Source: Novispirillum itersonii subsp. itersonii ATCC 12639
Lineage (GTDB): Bacteria; Pseudomonadota; Alphaproteobacteria; Rhodospirillales; Rhodospirillaceae
Length of the DNA: 64,000 bases
Direction of reading: 5' to 3'
NCBI RefSeq assembly: GCF_000381985.1
Contig: NZ_KB907338.1
Coordinates: 248,001-312,000 of the forward strand
Shown here: positions 16,137 through 25,453 of the stretch, piece after piece
How positions within the stretch are numbered: position 1 is the stretch's first letter
How the letters are laid out: every line of letters begins with the position of its first letter
The notes under the pieces: model-generated
The model's input: the letters and a program-made list of their open reading frames with translations, nothing else
Database searches by the model: none
Told to the model about the DNA's origin: nothing
Position numbers and translations under genes: made by a program

Positions 16137-17288
16137 ATGGCGGCTGTCGTGCAGGAACATGTGATTGCGGCCCTGAAGGGGGTTAACACTCCGCAGGGGC
16201 AGGATGTGGTGGCCGCCGGCTGGGTTGCGGGCGTGGTGGTCCGCGACGGGCATGTGATGGTGACGCTGGAAGTGCCGCCGGATCTGGGGCCGTCGCTGGA
16301 GCCGGTGCGGAAACTCGCCGAGCAGGTGGTGCATGGCCTGCCCGGCGTGCTGACCGCGCAGGTGGTGCTGACCGCCCACAACAAGCCGGGCCAGAGCGCC
16401 ACGCCGCAGCAGGGCCATGCTCACGGCCATTCTCACGGGCACGGGCATTCCCACGGTCCGGCAGCCGGGCGCCCGGCTCAGGGCATGCTGGACCTGCCGG
16501 GGGTGAAGAAGATCATCGCCGTTGCCTCTGGCAAGGGGGGGGTCGGCAAATCCACCACCGCCGCCAATCTGGCGCTGGCCCTGTCAAAGCTGGGCCTGAA
16601 AGTCGGCCTGTTTGATGCTGATATCTATGGCCCCAGCGTGCCGCGCCTGATGGGGATTCCCCACGCCAAGCCGGTAGCAGGCGAGAACGGCGGCATGGAA
16701 CCGCTGGAGGCACATGGCCTGAAGGTGATGTCGATCGGCTTTCTGGTGCCGGAAGACAGCCCGGTGGTCTGGCGTGGCCCGATGGTGATGGGGGCGCTGG
16801 AACAGATGCTGCGGGATGTCAACTGGGGGGATCTGGATGTGATGGTGGTTGATATGCCGCCGGGCACCGGGGATACCCAGCTGACCATGAGCCAGCGGGT
16901 GCCGCTGGCCGGGGCGGTGATCGTCTCCACCCCGCAGGATATCGCCCTGCTGGATGCCCGGAAGGGGCTGGCCATGTTCGAGAAGGTCAAGGTGCCGATC
17001 CTCGGCATAATCGAGAACATGAGCTATCACGTCTGCTCTAACTGCGGACACCGGGAAGACGTGTTCAGCCATGGCGGGGCGCACCGCACCGCCGATGAAC
17101 TGGGCGTACCGTTCCTGGGGGATATTCCGCTGGATATCCGCATCCGTGAAACCGCTGATGCCGGAACCCCGGTGGTGATGGCTGATCCTGACGGCCCGCA
17201 CGCCAAGGCCTACGCCGCGATCGCGGAAACCCTGCGCCAGACCCTGAAGGTGGAAAAGCGGAAGAAGCCCCTGTTCAAGTTCTTCTGA
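16137..17288 (+). CDS. mrp: Mrp/ApbC iron-sulfur cluster carrier ATPase
   Basis: A 383-residue P-loop protein. The start at 16137 has GAGGA 7 bases upstream. N-terminal DUF59/MIP18-like domain (about 1-80), then a histidine-rich linker (HGHSHGHGHSHG type, about residues 85-110), then the ATPase with deviant Walker A GKGGVGKST, WRGPMVMGALEQML and VDMPPGTGDTQL, and the cluster-binding CxxC in HVCSNCGHRED. Family members bind and hand over [4Fe-4S] clusters in the cytosol. It is transcribed alone and followed by a strong terminator. The His-rich linker is longer than I would expect. Confidence 0.95.
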   Translation: MAAVVQEHVIAALKGVNTPQGQDVVAAGWVAGVVVRDGHVMVTLEVPPDLGPSLEPVRKLAEQVVHGLPGVLTAQVVLTAHNKPGQSATPQQGHAHGHSHGHGHSHGPAAGRPAQGMLDLPGVKKIIAVASGKGGVGKSTTAANLALALSKLGLKVGLFDADIYGPSVPRLMGIPHAKPVAGENGGMEPLEAHGLKVMSIGFLVPEDSPVVWRGPMVMGALEQMLRDVNWGDLDVMVVDMPPGTGDTQLTMSQRVPLAGAVIVSTPQDIALLDARKGLAMFEKVKVPILGIIENMSYHVCSNCGHREDVFSHGGAHRTADELGVPFLGDIPLDIRIRETADAGTPVVMADPDGPHAKAYAAIAETLRQTLKVEKRKKPLFKFF

Positions 17289-17316
17289 TCAAAGTTCTCT
17301 GATCAAAGTTCTCTGA
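17282..17316 (+). repeat. Short tandem repeat across the mrp stop codon
   Basis: The unit TCTGATCAAAGTTC occurs twice in tandem with a further partial copy (TCTGATTC), beginning within the last codons of mrp and covering its TGA. Confidence 0.6.
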
Positions 17317-17338
17317 TTCGGGACAAAGCCTTTATCAG

Positions 17339-17370
17339 ACGGGCGCGGAGGAAATTCCGCGCCCGTTTTT
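17339..17370 (+). terminator. Terminator of mrp
   Basis: ACGGGCGCGGA (17339-17349) pairs perfectly with TCCGCGCCCGT (17356-17366), followed by a T-run. Confidence 0.88.
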
Positions 17371-17505
17371 GCGCCGCCACGGTATCCGGCGCTGAAAATT
17401 CTGCCAGAGAGATAAACGCCGGTTGACCCGGGGGCTCCCGGAACGGCGGGGCGGGCCTGATTTCAGAAGACCGATTGCGCTTTAACTCATTGAAAAATTT
17501 AGCAA

Positions 17506-17519
17506 GTGATCGGGATCAC
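17506..17519 (+). promoter_or_regulatory. CRP/FNR-type palindrome upstream of the NHLP protein
   Basis: GTGATC-GG-GATCAC is a perfect 14-base palindrome. Its core TGAT-N4-ATCA is the form bound by CRP/FNR-family regulators. It lies 143 bases before the start codon, next to the AT-rich tract at 17480-17502. No clear -35/-10 pair was found in the rest of the 17371-17661 gap. Confidence 0.45.
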
Positions 17520-17661
17520 AGGGAGGTTTTGCCTTCTGTTTCTGCGCAGACACAGTCACGACACCCCCTCCCGCTGCGGCATTTTCGGTCCTATCCTGCC
17601 CCTGTCACTTTTCAGGGGTGGAGGTCTGCTCCGTCCCCCTCAGACTGATAGGATACGTCCG

Positions 17662-18000
17662 ATGACCGCTTTGCCCTCAGAAGACCCAATTCTGGCTTTG
17701 CGTAAACACATTGAATCGGCAATGGTGAAGAAGGCGGAAACCGATCCGGCCTTCCGTGCCCAGCTTCTGGCCGATCCCGATGCGGCGCTGACCGCCCTGC
17801 TGGAACGGGAATCCCCGCTGAAGCTGAAGCTGCGTGTGATTGAAGAGCAGCCGGGTGAAGCCGTGATCGTGCTGCCCGCCGCCGTCAACACCGACGAGCT
17901 GCCCGATGAGCTGCTGGATCTGGCCTCCGGTGGTACCAGCTTCAGCGCCTTCATCCTCTACGGCCCTCCGTACCCGGACAAGAAGCCGAAGAAGCGTTGA
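17662..18000 (+). CDS. Orphan NHLP-type (nitrile hydratase-like leader) peptide, possible RiPP precursor
   Basis: A 112-residue protein. The start ATG 17662 has AGGAT 9 bases upstream; the frame is open further 5' but that extension looks non-coding. Residues about 15-91 follow the NHLP leader pattern: a helical start, the hallmark TDPAFRAQLLADPDAAL (27-43), a strand region LKLRVIEEQPGEAVIVLP (55-72), then DELPDELLDLASGG with the double glycine at 90-91. The remaining 21 residues contain TSFSAFILYGPPYPDKKP and end in basic residues; they hold two Ser and one Thr but no Cys. In known proteusin-type RiPPs this leader guides modification and is cut after GG. No modifying enzyme or C39 peptidase is in the window, and the gene stands alone between two terminators. 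It could instead be a non-RiPP small protein using the same fold. Confidence 0.75.
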   Translation: MTALPSEDPILALRKHIESAMVKKAETDPAFRAQLLADPDAALTALLERESPLKLKLRVIEEQPGEAVIVLPAAVNTDELPDELLDLASGGTSFSAFILYGPPYPDKKPKKR

Positions 18001-18014
18001 GGCTTGTAAGCTAA

Positions 18015-18050
18015 AGAAAAAGCCCGGATCGTCTGGTCCGGGCTTTTTTT
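18015..18050. terminator. Terminator after the NHLP gene (bidirectional)
   Basis: AAAAAGCCCGGA pairs with TCCGGGCTTTTTTT across a short GC loop. The A-run on one side and T-run on the other allow use by the plus-strand NHLP gene and the minus-strand response regulator gene. Confidence 0.88.
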
Positions 18051-18062
18051 GTCAGGCGGGCG

Positions 18063-18503
18063 TCATGTCCGGGGCAGGCTGACCGTTTGCAGCCAGAATA
18101 GCTCAAAGCTTTTCACCACATCCAGAAAGCGGTCAAATTCCACCGGCTTGACGATGTAGGCGTTTGCCCCCAGCGCATAGCAGCTGTTGATATCATCGCG
18201 GGCGGAACTGGTGGTCAGCACCGCAATCGGGATTGACCGCAGGGCCGGGTCAGCCTTGACGTCAGCCAGCACCTCGCGGCCATTCTTACGGGGCAGATTC
18301 AGGTCCAGCAGCACCACATCCGGCGTTGGGACACTGGCGTAGGGCGGCTGTTTGCGCAGAAACCGCAGCGCCTGTTCCCCATCGTTGACGTGGTGGATAT
18401 GGTTGGTAGAGGTTCCGCTCGACTTCAGGGCTTCGAATGTCAGCCGGGCATCGCCCGGATTGTCTTCGACCAGCAGAATTTCAGCGGGGCGGCGCAGTGG
18501 CAT
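18063..18503 (-). CDS. Single-domain response regulator (Rcp1-like)
   Basis: A 146-residue CheY-like receiver domain without an output domain. Acidic pocket in LLVEDNPGD, phospho-acceptor Asp in VVLLDLNLPRKNG, conserved Thr/Ser in VLTTSSA and Lys in IVKPVEF. The sequence EILLVEDNPGDARLTFEAL is typical of the Rcp1 subgroup, which often receives phosphate from bacteriophytochromes or hybrid histidine kinases. No kinase is nearby, so the partner is encoded elsewhere. It is monocistronic. Confidence 0.92.
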   Translation of the reverse strand: MPLRRPAEILLVEDNPGDARLTFEALKSSGTSTNHIHHVNDGEQALRFLRKQPPYASVPTPDVVLLDLNLPRKNGREVLADVKADPALRSIPIAVLTTSSARDDINSCYALGANAYIVKPVEFDRFLDVVKSFELFWLQTVSLPRT

Positions 18504-18614
18504 TCCACAGAGTCCTTTACGGCGGTAAGGGTTTCATCGTCGCATACCTGACGGATGCGTCAAGCCTGCGCGAGGATCATGGTCCCTTTGGCCCATCCCT
18601 GCTGCCGGTTGGTC

Positions 18615-19133
18615 TCAGCGGCGTTCCAGCACCACAAAATCATGGGTATGCGTACCGTCGGCAGCCGGTTCGCCGGGGGTGCGGGCGGTTTCCTGCCATG
18701 CATCGCGGGCGAAGGCCGGGAAGTGGACGTCCCCCGCCGGATCCATAAACACCTCGGTCAGGTACAGCCGTTGTGCCAGTGGCAGGCCGAGGGCGAACAG
18801 GTCTGCCCCGCCGATCACCATTGCTTCCGGCCCGTGGGCGGCAGCGGCGGCCAGCGCGGCAGGGAAGCTGTGGACAGCCTCCACCCCGTCAGCGGTCCAT
18901 GCCGTGTCGCGGGTCAGCACGATATTGGGGCGGCCGGGAAGGGGGCGGCCAATGGAGACAAAGGTCTTCCGGCCCATGATCACCGGCTTGCCCAGCGTCA
19001 CCCGCTTAAAATAGCGCAGGTCATCGGGCAGATGCCACGGCAGGGCATTATTGGCCCCGATGACCCCGTTGCGGGCAACGGCGACCACCAGAGACAGGGT
19101 TTCGGGCAGCAGAGGGGCAGAGGTCATGGTCAT
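18615..19133 (-). CDS. folA: Dihydrofolate reductase
   Basis: A 172-residue enzyme reducing dihydrofolate to tetrahydrofolate with NADPH. Visible motifs: [25 protein letters not shown] (the substrate-binding Asp is in LPDD), [18 protein letters not shown] for NADPH binding, and VIGGADLF. It overlaps thyA by 4 bases; the pair regenerates the folate that ThyA oxidises during dTMP synthesis. Normal length. Confidence 0.96.
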   Translation of the reverse strand: MTMTSAPLLPETLSLVVAVARNGVIGANNALPWHLPDDLRYFKRVTLGKPVIMGRKTFVSIGRPLPGRPNIVLTRDTAWTADGVEAVHSFPAALAAAAAHGPEAMVIGGADLFALGLPLAQRLYLTEVFMDPAGDVHFPAFARDAWQETARTPGEPAADGTHTHDFVVLERR

Positions 19134-19924
19134 ACCGCAATCGGGGCTTTGATCGACGGGTGCGACTGGTAGTTTTCCAGCCGGAAGTGATCGTAGGTGA
19201 AGGCAAACAGATCGGTGATGGCGGGGTCAAGCCGCATCTGCGGCAGCGGGAAGAAATCCCGCGACAGCTGTTCCCGCGCCTGATCGAGATGATTCAGATA
19301 CAGGTGCGCGTCGCCCAGTGTATGCACAAAGTCACCGGGCTGATAGCCGCAGACCTGCGCCAGCATCAGCGTCAGCAGGGCGTAAGAGGCGATGTTGAAC
19401 GGGACGCCGAGGAAGATATCGGCGGAGCGCTGATAGAGCTGGCATGACAGTCTGCCGTCAGCGACATAGAACTGGAACAGGCAGTGGCACGGCGGCAGGG
19501 CCATGGCATTCACTTCTGCCGGGTTCCACGCCGAGACGATATGGCGGCGGCTGTCAGGGTTTGTTTTCAGGCTGTGGACCAGCTGGGCGATCTGGTCGAT
19601 GGTGCCGCCGCTGCCATCGGGCCACGACCGCCACTGCGCCCCGTAAACCGGGCCGAGGTTGCCGTTTTCGTCGGCCCATTCATCCCAGATGGTGACGCCG
19701 TGCTGATGCAGATAGCCGATATTGGTGTCCCCGCGCAGGAACCACAGGAGTTCGTGGATGATCGACTTCAGGTGCAGCTTTTTGGTGGTGACCAGCGGAA
19801 AACCGTCGGACAGGTCAAAGCGCATCTGATGGCCGAACACCGACAGGGTACCGGTGCCGGTACGGTCTTCCTTGCGGTGGCCGGTTTCCAGAACCAGCCG
19901 CATCAGATCATGATACTGCTTCAT
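19130..19924 (-). CDS. thyA: Thymidylate synthase
   Basis: A 264-residue enzyme methylating dUMP to dTMP with methylene-tetrahydrofolate. It starts [26 protein letters not shown]; the catalytic Cys is in [13 protein letters not shown], followed by the [19 protein letters not shown] dUMP-binding motif; it ends KAPIAV as expected for full-length ThyA. It precedes folA with a 4-base overlap, the common thyA-folA operon. Confidence 0.97.
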   Translation of the reverse strand: MKQYHDLMRLVLETGHRKEDRTGTGTLSVFGHQMRFDLSDGFPLVTTKKLHLKSIIHELLWFLRGDTNIGYLHQHGVTIWDEWADENGNLGPVYGAQWRSWPDGSGGTIDQIAQLVHSLKTNPDSRRHIVSAWNPAEVNAMALPPCHCLFQFYVADGRLSCQLYQRSADIFLGVPFNIASYALLTLMLAQVCGYQPGDFVHTLGDAHLYLNHLDQAREQLSRDFFPLPQMRLDPAITDLFAFTYDHFRLENYQSHPSIKAPIAV

Positions 19925-20115
19925 GGGGGAGGACCTTTAGAAACGGGGCAGAAACGGGGGCAAAAGCGGGGTCAGAAACAAAATACCGGAAACCCGGCTT
20001 GCCGGGCTGACAGGCCCATTGAGGGCCCGTGCCTGTGTCGGGGCGCAGGCCAGGGGCGCGGCTGCGCCCGCCCGGCATTTGCGGGGGAAAACCAATCCTG
20101 AGATGACCGTTCCGG
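19925..20115. other. Intergenic region upstream of thyA
   Basis: The 191 bases contain short irregular repeats of GAAACGGGG type (19936-19978) and GC-rich hairpins (CCCGGCTTGCCGGG, 19993-20006; GGGCCCGT region), which may terminate the ABC-F transcript and carry the thyA promoter. No gene is visible. Confidence 0.4.
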
Positions 20116-22032
20116 TCATGTCAGGGCTTCCGCCTCCTCCCGCTCGGCGGCATCGACGGCTTCCATTGCCTCCATCCACACCGCCTCGGCATCGTCAAGG
20201 CGGCGGCTGAGGTCGCCCAGATCTTTCTGGATCTTGGCGACGGCGTCCGCCGGGCCTTCATACAGTTTGGGGTCAGCCAGTTTGGCTTCCAGAACCGCCT
20301 TTTTGGCGGTCAGGTCATTGACCTGCTTTTCCGCCTGTTCGGCCTTGCGCTTCAGCGGGGCGATGCGGGCGCGGGCCTCGGCGGCGGCGCGGCGGGCATC
20401 CTTGCGGGAGACCTGCGGTTCATCCGTCGACGGGGTGGCATCGCGCCGGGCGTCGCGGGCCTGTGACAGTAGCCACTTTTTATAGTCGTCCATGTCGCCG
20501 TCGAACGGGGCGACGCCGCCGTCGGCGACCAGCCACAGCCGGTCGGCACAGGACTCCACCAGATGGGAATCGTGGGTGATCAGGATCACCGCGCCTTCAA
20601 ACACGTTAAGGGCGGCGACAAGCGCCTCGCGGGTGTCGATGTCCAGATGGTTGGTCGGTTCGTCCAGCACGATCAGGTGCGGCTGTTCCTTACACATCAG
20701 GGCGATCAGCAGGCGGGCCTTTTCCCCCCCCGACAGGCTGGAGACTTTGGTGGTGGCATGGTCAACCCCAAAGCCGAACCGCCCGAGGTGGGCGCGCACC
20801 TTGCTTTCCGGCGGGGCCATGCCGCCCGGCGGGGTCAGCGCCTTGGTCATGTGGCCCAGCGGGGTGTCGTCGGGGTTCAGCTCGTCGGTCTGGTGCTGGG
20901 CGAAGTAACCGATGCGCAGTTTTGACGACCGGCGCATGTCGCCGTCCATCAGGGCCAGCCGCCCGGTCAGCAGTTTGGCCAGCGTCGATTTGCCGTTGCC
21001 GTTGGCCCCCAACAGGGCGATGCGGTCATCCTGATCAATGCGCAGGTTGATTTTGCGCAGCACCGCCCGACCGTCGTAGCCGACCACGCCGTTCTCGACG
21101 GCGATCACCGGTGGCGACAGCGGCTCGGGATCGGGGAATTCCAGCGTAATCGCCCGTTCCTCGATCACCGAGATCACCGGGCCCATCCGTTCCAGCATCT
21201 TGATCCGGCTCTGTGCCTGCCGGGCCTTGCTGGCCTTGGCGCGGAAGCGGTCGATGAACGCTTCCATCTTCTTGCGCTGTTCCATCTGCTTGGCCGACGC
21301 CTTGATCATCAGCTCCAGCTTTTCGCGCCGGGTCTTTTCAAAGGTGTCGTAGTTGCCGCCATAGGCAACCAGCTTGCCGTTTTCCAGATGGACGATCCGG
21401 TTGGGCACCTCGTTCAGCAGGTCGCGGTCATGCGACACCACAATCAGGGTGCCGGGGTATCCGGCCAGATAATTCTGCAGCCACAGGGTGGCTTCCAGAT
21501 CCAGGTGGTTGGTCGGTTCGTCAAGCAGCAGCAGATCCGGCTGGGAGAACAGCACCGCCGCCAGCGCCACCCGCATACGCCAGCCGCCGGAATATTCCCG
21601 CACCGACCGGCTGTGATGTTCCGCCGGAAAGCCGAGGCCGGACAGGATCTGTGCGGCGCGGGCCGGGGCGGAATGGGCCTGAATCGCCGCCAGCCGCTCG
21701 TGCAGTTCGCCCATCCGCTCCGGGGCCGGGTCGTTGTCCAGCTCCGCCAGCAGGGCGGTGCGCTCGGTATCGGCCTCCAGCACGGTGTCAATCAGGGTGC
21801 CGGTGCTTTCCGAGGCTTCCTGCCGCAGCCGCCCGACCCGGGCACGCGGACGGATCTGGATATCCCCGGATTCCGGGGCCAGTTCGGCCATCATCAGTTT
21901 AAGCAGGGTGGATTTGCCGGTGCCGTTGCGGCCAACCAGACCCACCCGCGCCCCGGCGGGAATGTGAACGGAGGCCTGATCCAGCAGGACACGGCCGCCA
22001 ATGCGATAGACGACGTCGTTAATGTGCAGCAT
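20116..22032 (-). CDS. ABC-F family ATPase (Uup/YheS-like)
   Basis: A 638-residue soluble protein with two ATPase domains and no membrane segments: Walker A GRNGTGKS and GANGNGKS, signatures YSGGWRMR and LSGGEKAR, Walker [12 protein letters not shown] and [11 protein letters not shown]. The linker between them (KTRREKLELMIKASAKQMEQ) is the P-site tRNA-interaction region of ABC-F proteins. After the second ATPase a charged C-terminal coiled coil of about 90 residues (KRKAEQAEKQVNDLTAKK) resembles YheS/Uup. ABC-F proteins act on ribosomes to resolve stalling. A second ABC-F gene, ettA, is at the right end of the window. Confidence 0.92.
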   Translation of the reverse strand: MLHINDVVYRIGGRVLLDQASVHIPAGARVGLVGRNGTGKSTLLKLMMAELAPESGDIQIRPRARVGRLRQEASESTGTLIDTVLEADTERTALLAELDNDPAPERMGELHERLAAIQAHSAPARAAQILSGLGFPAEHHSRSVREYSGGWRMRVALAAVLFSQPDLLLLDEPTNHLDLEATLWLQNYLAGYPGTLIVVSHDRDLLNEVPNRIVHLENGKLVAYGGNYDTFEKTRREKLELMIKASAKQMEQRKKMEAFIDRFRAKASKARQAQSRIKMLERMGPVISVIEERAITLEFPDPEPLSPPVIAVENGVVGYDGRAVLRKINLRIDQDDRIALLGANGNGKSTLAKLLTGRLALMDGDMRRSSKLRIGYFAQHQTDELNPDDTPLGHMTKALTPPGGMAPPESKVRAHLGRFGFGVDHATTKVSSLSGGEKARLLIALMCKEQPHLIVLDEPTNHLDIDTREALVAALNVFEGAVILITHDSHLVESCADRLWLVADGGVAPFDGDMDDYKKWLLSQARDARRDATPSTDEPQVSRKDARRAAAEARARIAPLKRKAEQAEKQVNDLTAKKAVLEAKLADPKLYEGPADAVAKIQKDLGDLSRRLDDAEAVWMEAMEAVDAAEREEAEALT

Positions 22033-22132
22033 AGGGGGTGCATAGCACGTTGCCCCCGGCGATGAAATAGCCGCCTGCGGGGTGGCCTGATGACTGCGCC
22101 ATGACGATTATCTGTGACCCGTGTTTCGGCGG

Positions 22133-22161
22133 TTGTCTTTCCGGTGGGTTAAGGATATAAC
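22133..22161 (+). promoter_or_regulatory. Sigma-70-type promoter of ndk
   Basis: TTGTCT (22133-22138), a 17-base spacer, then TATAAC (22156-22161), 100 bases upstream of the ndk start. This is among the better housekeeping promoters in the window. Confidence 0.6.
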
Positions 22162-22260
22162 CCCGGCGATTTTTCCCGCATTGCCTTTTCCGGGACGCCT
22201 GACGTGTCCGGCGGGGGGCAACGCACCAGCCAAGGCTCCAGAAGCCAGAGGGATAAGAAG

Positions 22261-22683
22261 ATGGCCACTGAACGTACTCTGTCGATCATTAAGCCGGATG
22301 CCACCCGCCGCAACCTGACCGGCAAGATCAATGCCCGCTTTGAAGATGCCGGCCTGCGCATCGTCGCCCAGAAGCGCGTGCTGCTGACCCAGGCTGAAGC
22401 CGAAGGCTTCTACGCCGTGCACCGCGAGCGTTCCTTCTTCCCGGAACTGGTTGCTTTCATGACCTCCGGCCCGGTGGTCGTGCAGGTGCTGGAAGGCGAA
22501 AACGCCGTTCTGAAGAACCGTGAAATCATGGGCGCCACCAACCCGGCCAATGCTGCCCCGGGCACCATCCGCGCTGATTTCGCCGAGTCGATCGAAGCCA
22601 ACTCCGTGCATGGCTCCGACTCGCTGGAAAACGCCAACATTGAAGTGGCGTACTTCTTCGCGCAGACCGAAATCGTCGGCTAA
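22261..22683 (+). CDS. ndk: Nucleoside diphosphate kinase
   Basis: A 140-residue enzyme moving a phosphate from ATP to nucleoside diphosphates. [18 protein letters not shown] starts the mature protein; the active-site His is in NSVHGSDS. It is a standalone gene with its own promoter and a strong terminator. An in-frame ATG at 22204 is rejected because the extension is not family-like. Confidence 0.97.
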   Translation: MATERTLSIIKPDATRRNLTGKINARFEDAGLRIVAQKRVLLTQAEAEGFYAVHRERSFFPELVAFMTSGPVVVQVLEGENAVLKNREIMGATNPANAAPGTIRADFAESIEANSVHGSDSLENANIEVAYFFAQTEIVG

Positions 22684-22710
22684 TCCAGCCGCCGGTCTCC
22701 GGTAAAGAAT

Positions 22711-24113
<1,403 letters not shown>

Positions 24114-24292
24114 GGCTGTGCGCGCAGCGCGCTGCCATAAAAGAAGTTCTGCTCTGCCGCGTCTGAAACTATAGTTCAGTCATGGCATTGCAGATCATCC
24201 TTTCGCCATAAGGATGAAAGATGCTGCCCCCGGTTCCGGTAACGGAGCCGGGGGTTTTGCGTGAGAGGGACGGGGGTTGAGAGAGGGGAACC
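24114..24292. ncRNA. Intergenic region with two hairpins, candidate small RNA or leader
   Basis: After aspC there is a 10-base palindrome AACTATAGTT (24167-24176), a CATCCTT/AAGGATG hairpin (about 24195-24216), and a strong terminator at 24227-24258. The terminator is more than 110 bases from the aspC stop, so the stretch could be the aspC 3' end or a separate short transcript. This is only a structural observation. Confidence 0.3.
24227..24258 (+). terminator. Terminator between aspC and the LprI-domain gene
   Basis: CCCCCGGTTCCG (24227-24238) pairs with CGGAGCCGGGGG (24243-24254) with one mismatch across a 4-base loop, followed by TTTT. Confidence 0.8.
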
Positions 24293-25387
24293 ATGATGAA
24301 AAAGACAGTGATCAGCCTGATGACGGCAACCGGTCTGTGGCTGACCGCCGGGGCCGCACAGGCGCAGGAAAACGGGCCGTCGTTTGACTGCTCCGCCGGA
24401 AAGTCGCTGGGCGAGCAGATTCTGTGCTCTGATCCGGGGCTTGCCGCCCGTGACCGGCTGATGGCCGAAACCTATAAGGTTAAAAGCAAAGGGGCTGACG
24501 GTGATGCGGTCAAGACCGCGCAGCGGGCGTGGCTGAAGCAGCGTGACAGCGCCTGTGGCATTGCCGGAAAGAAGGCGCAGGAAAGCCTTGATCCGCAGAC
24601 GGTCTGGAGCATCGCGCCCTGTCTGGTCAAGCAGTACGACGCCCGTCTGGCCGAGCTGGGGGCCGCAGCCCCGGCGGCGGTGCCGCTGCCCGCCGGTGTC
24701 TGGCATCCGGCCTGTGTCGGGGCGGCGACGGAAGCGGCGGAGCGGGGCATCGACCTGACTCTCTGCCAGGCCGGTACGGCGCATGTTCCGGCCACCGCCC
24801 ATACTGATCCGCCCGATGGATTCGAGACGGAAGGACTTTACGAAGGGTTCCCTGATTACAACTACTACCAGAAGGTCGGTGCCCTGTCGGATGGCCGTCA
24901 GCTGGTGCTGACCACCTACAACGGCGGCGGGACCGGCTTTTTCAGTCTGGTGTCGGCGGCCACCGTCAAAAAGGGCAAGGATGGTCATGACCGCCTGACC
25001 CTGCAGCCGGTCGGTGATGGCGGAGACCGCTGCAATGGCGGGATCAGTGATGTGGCCCTGAAGGGGCAGTCGGTGATTATCACCCGCAGCCTGACCCCGG
25101 CGGCACTGGCTGATCTGCTGAAGGTGCCGGAGCCGCTGGTCACCCAGCTGCCGGATTGTGCTGTCTGCTGCGCGGCGGATGTCACCACCCATCAGACCGT
25201 CGATGGCGATCCGCAGGTGGACTCGGTGGCGATTCAGGACATCGAGGAGCAGGCGCTGGGCGACGGCAAGCTGGAAGCCTGCGTCGGCAAGGCGCTGGAG
25301 ACCGCCGCCGGGAAAACCCTGAAGGGGCCGGAGATGGCGGCACTGGGTAAATCAATTGCTGCCTGTGAAAAGTTTGTTGTGAAGTAA
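24293..25387 (+). CDS. Periplasmic LprI-domain protein with unknown C-terminal region
   Basis: A 364-residue exported protein. A signal peptide (MMKKTVISLMTATGLWLTAGAAQAQ) is followed by an LprI/DUF1311-type domain (about residues 30-115): FDCSAGKSLGEQILCSDPGLAARDRLMAE and later RDSAC, the cysteine-bearing helical pattern of lysozyme-inhibitor-like LprI domains. The remaining 250 residues have several Cys (LPDCAVCCAADV) and no family I recognise; they may hold a second module. LprI proteins in mycobacteria inhibit host lysozyme; whether this one does is unknown. Confidence 0.7.
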   Translation: MMKKTVISLMTATGLWLTAGAAQAQENGPSFDCSAGKSLGEQILCSDPGLAARDRLMAETYKVKSKGADGDAVKTAQRAWLKQRDSACGIAGKKAQESLDPQTVWSIAPCLVKQYDARLAELGAAAPAAVPLPAGVWHPACVGAATEAAERGIDLTLCQAGTAHVPATAHTDPPDGFETEGLYEGFPDYNYYQKVGALSDGRQLVLTTYNGGGTGFFSLVSAATVKKGKDGHDRLTLQPVGDGGDRCNGGISDVALKGQSVIITRSLTPAALADLLKVPEPLVTQLPDCAVCCAADVTTHQTVDGDPQVDSVAIQDIEEQALGDGKLEACVGKALETAAGKTLKGPEMAALGKSIAACEKFVVK

Positions 25388-25453
25388 TGGCTTACGGAGG
25401 CCGGACTGTCGGGGGACGGTCCGGCCCCGTTCCTCATGGATGAGAGCGCGGAT

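Noticed and set aside
24221-24280. A 19-codon frame with a good AAGGATG site between aspC and the LprI gene
   Set aside because: It overlaps the terminator stem and its codons follow the hairpin sequence, so it is more likely chance.
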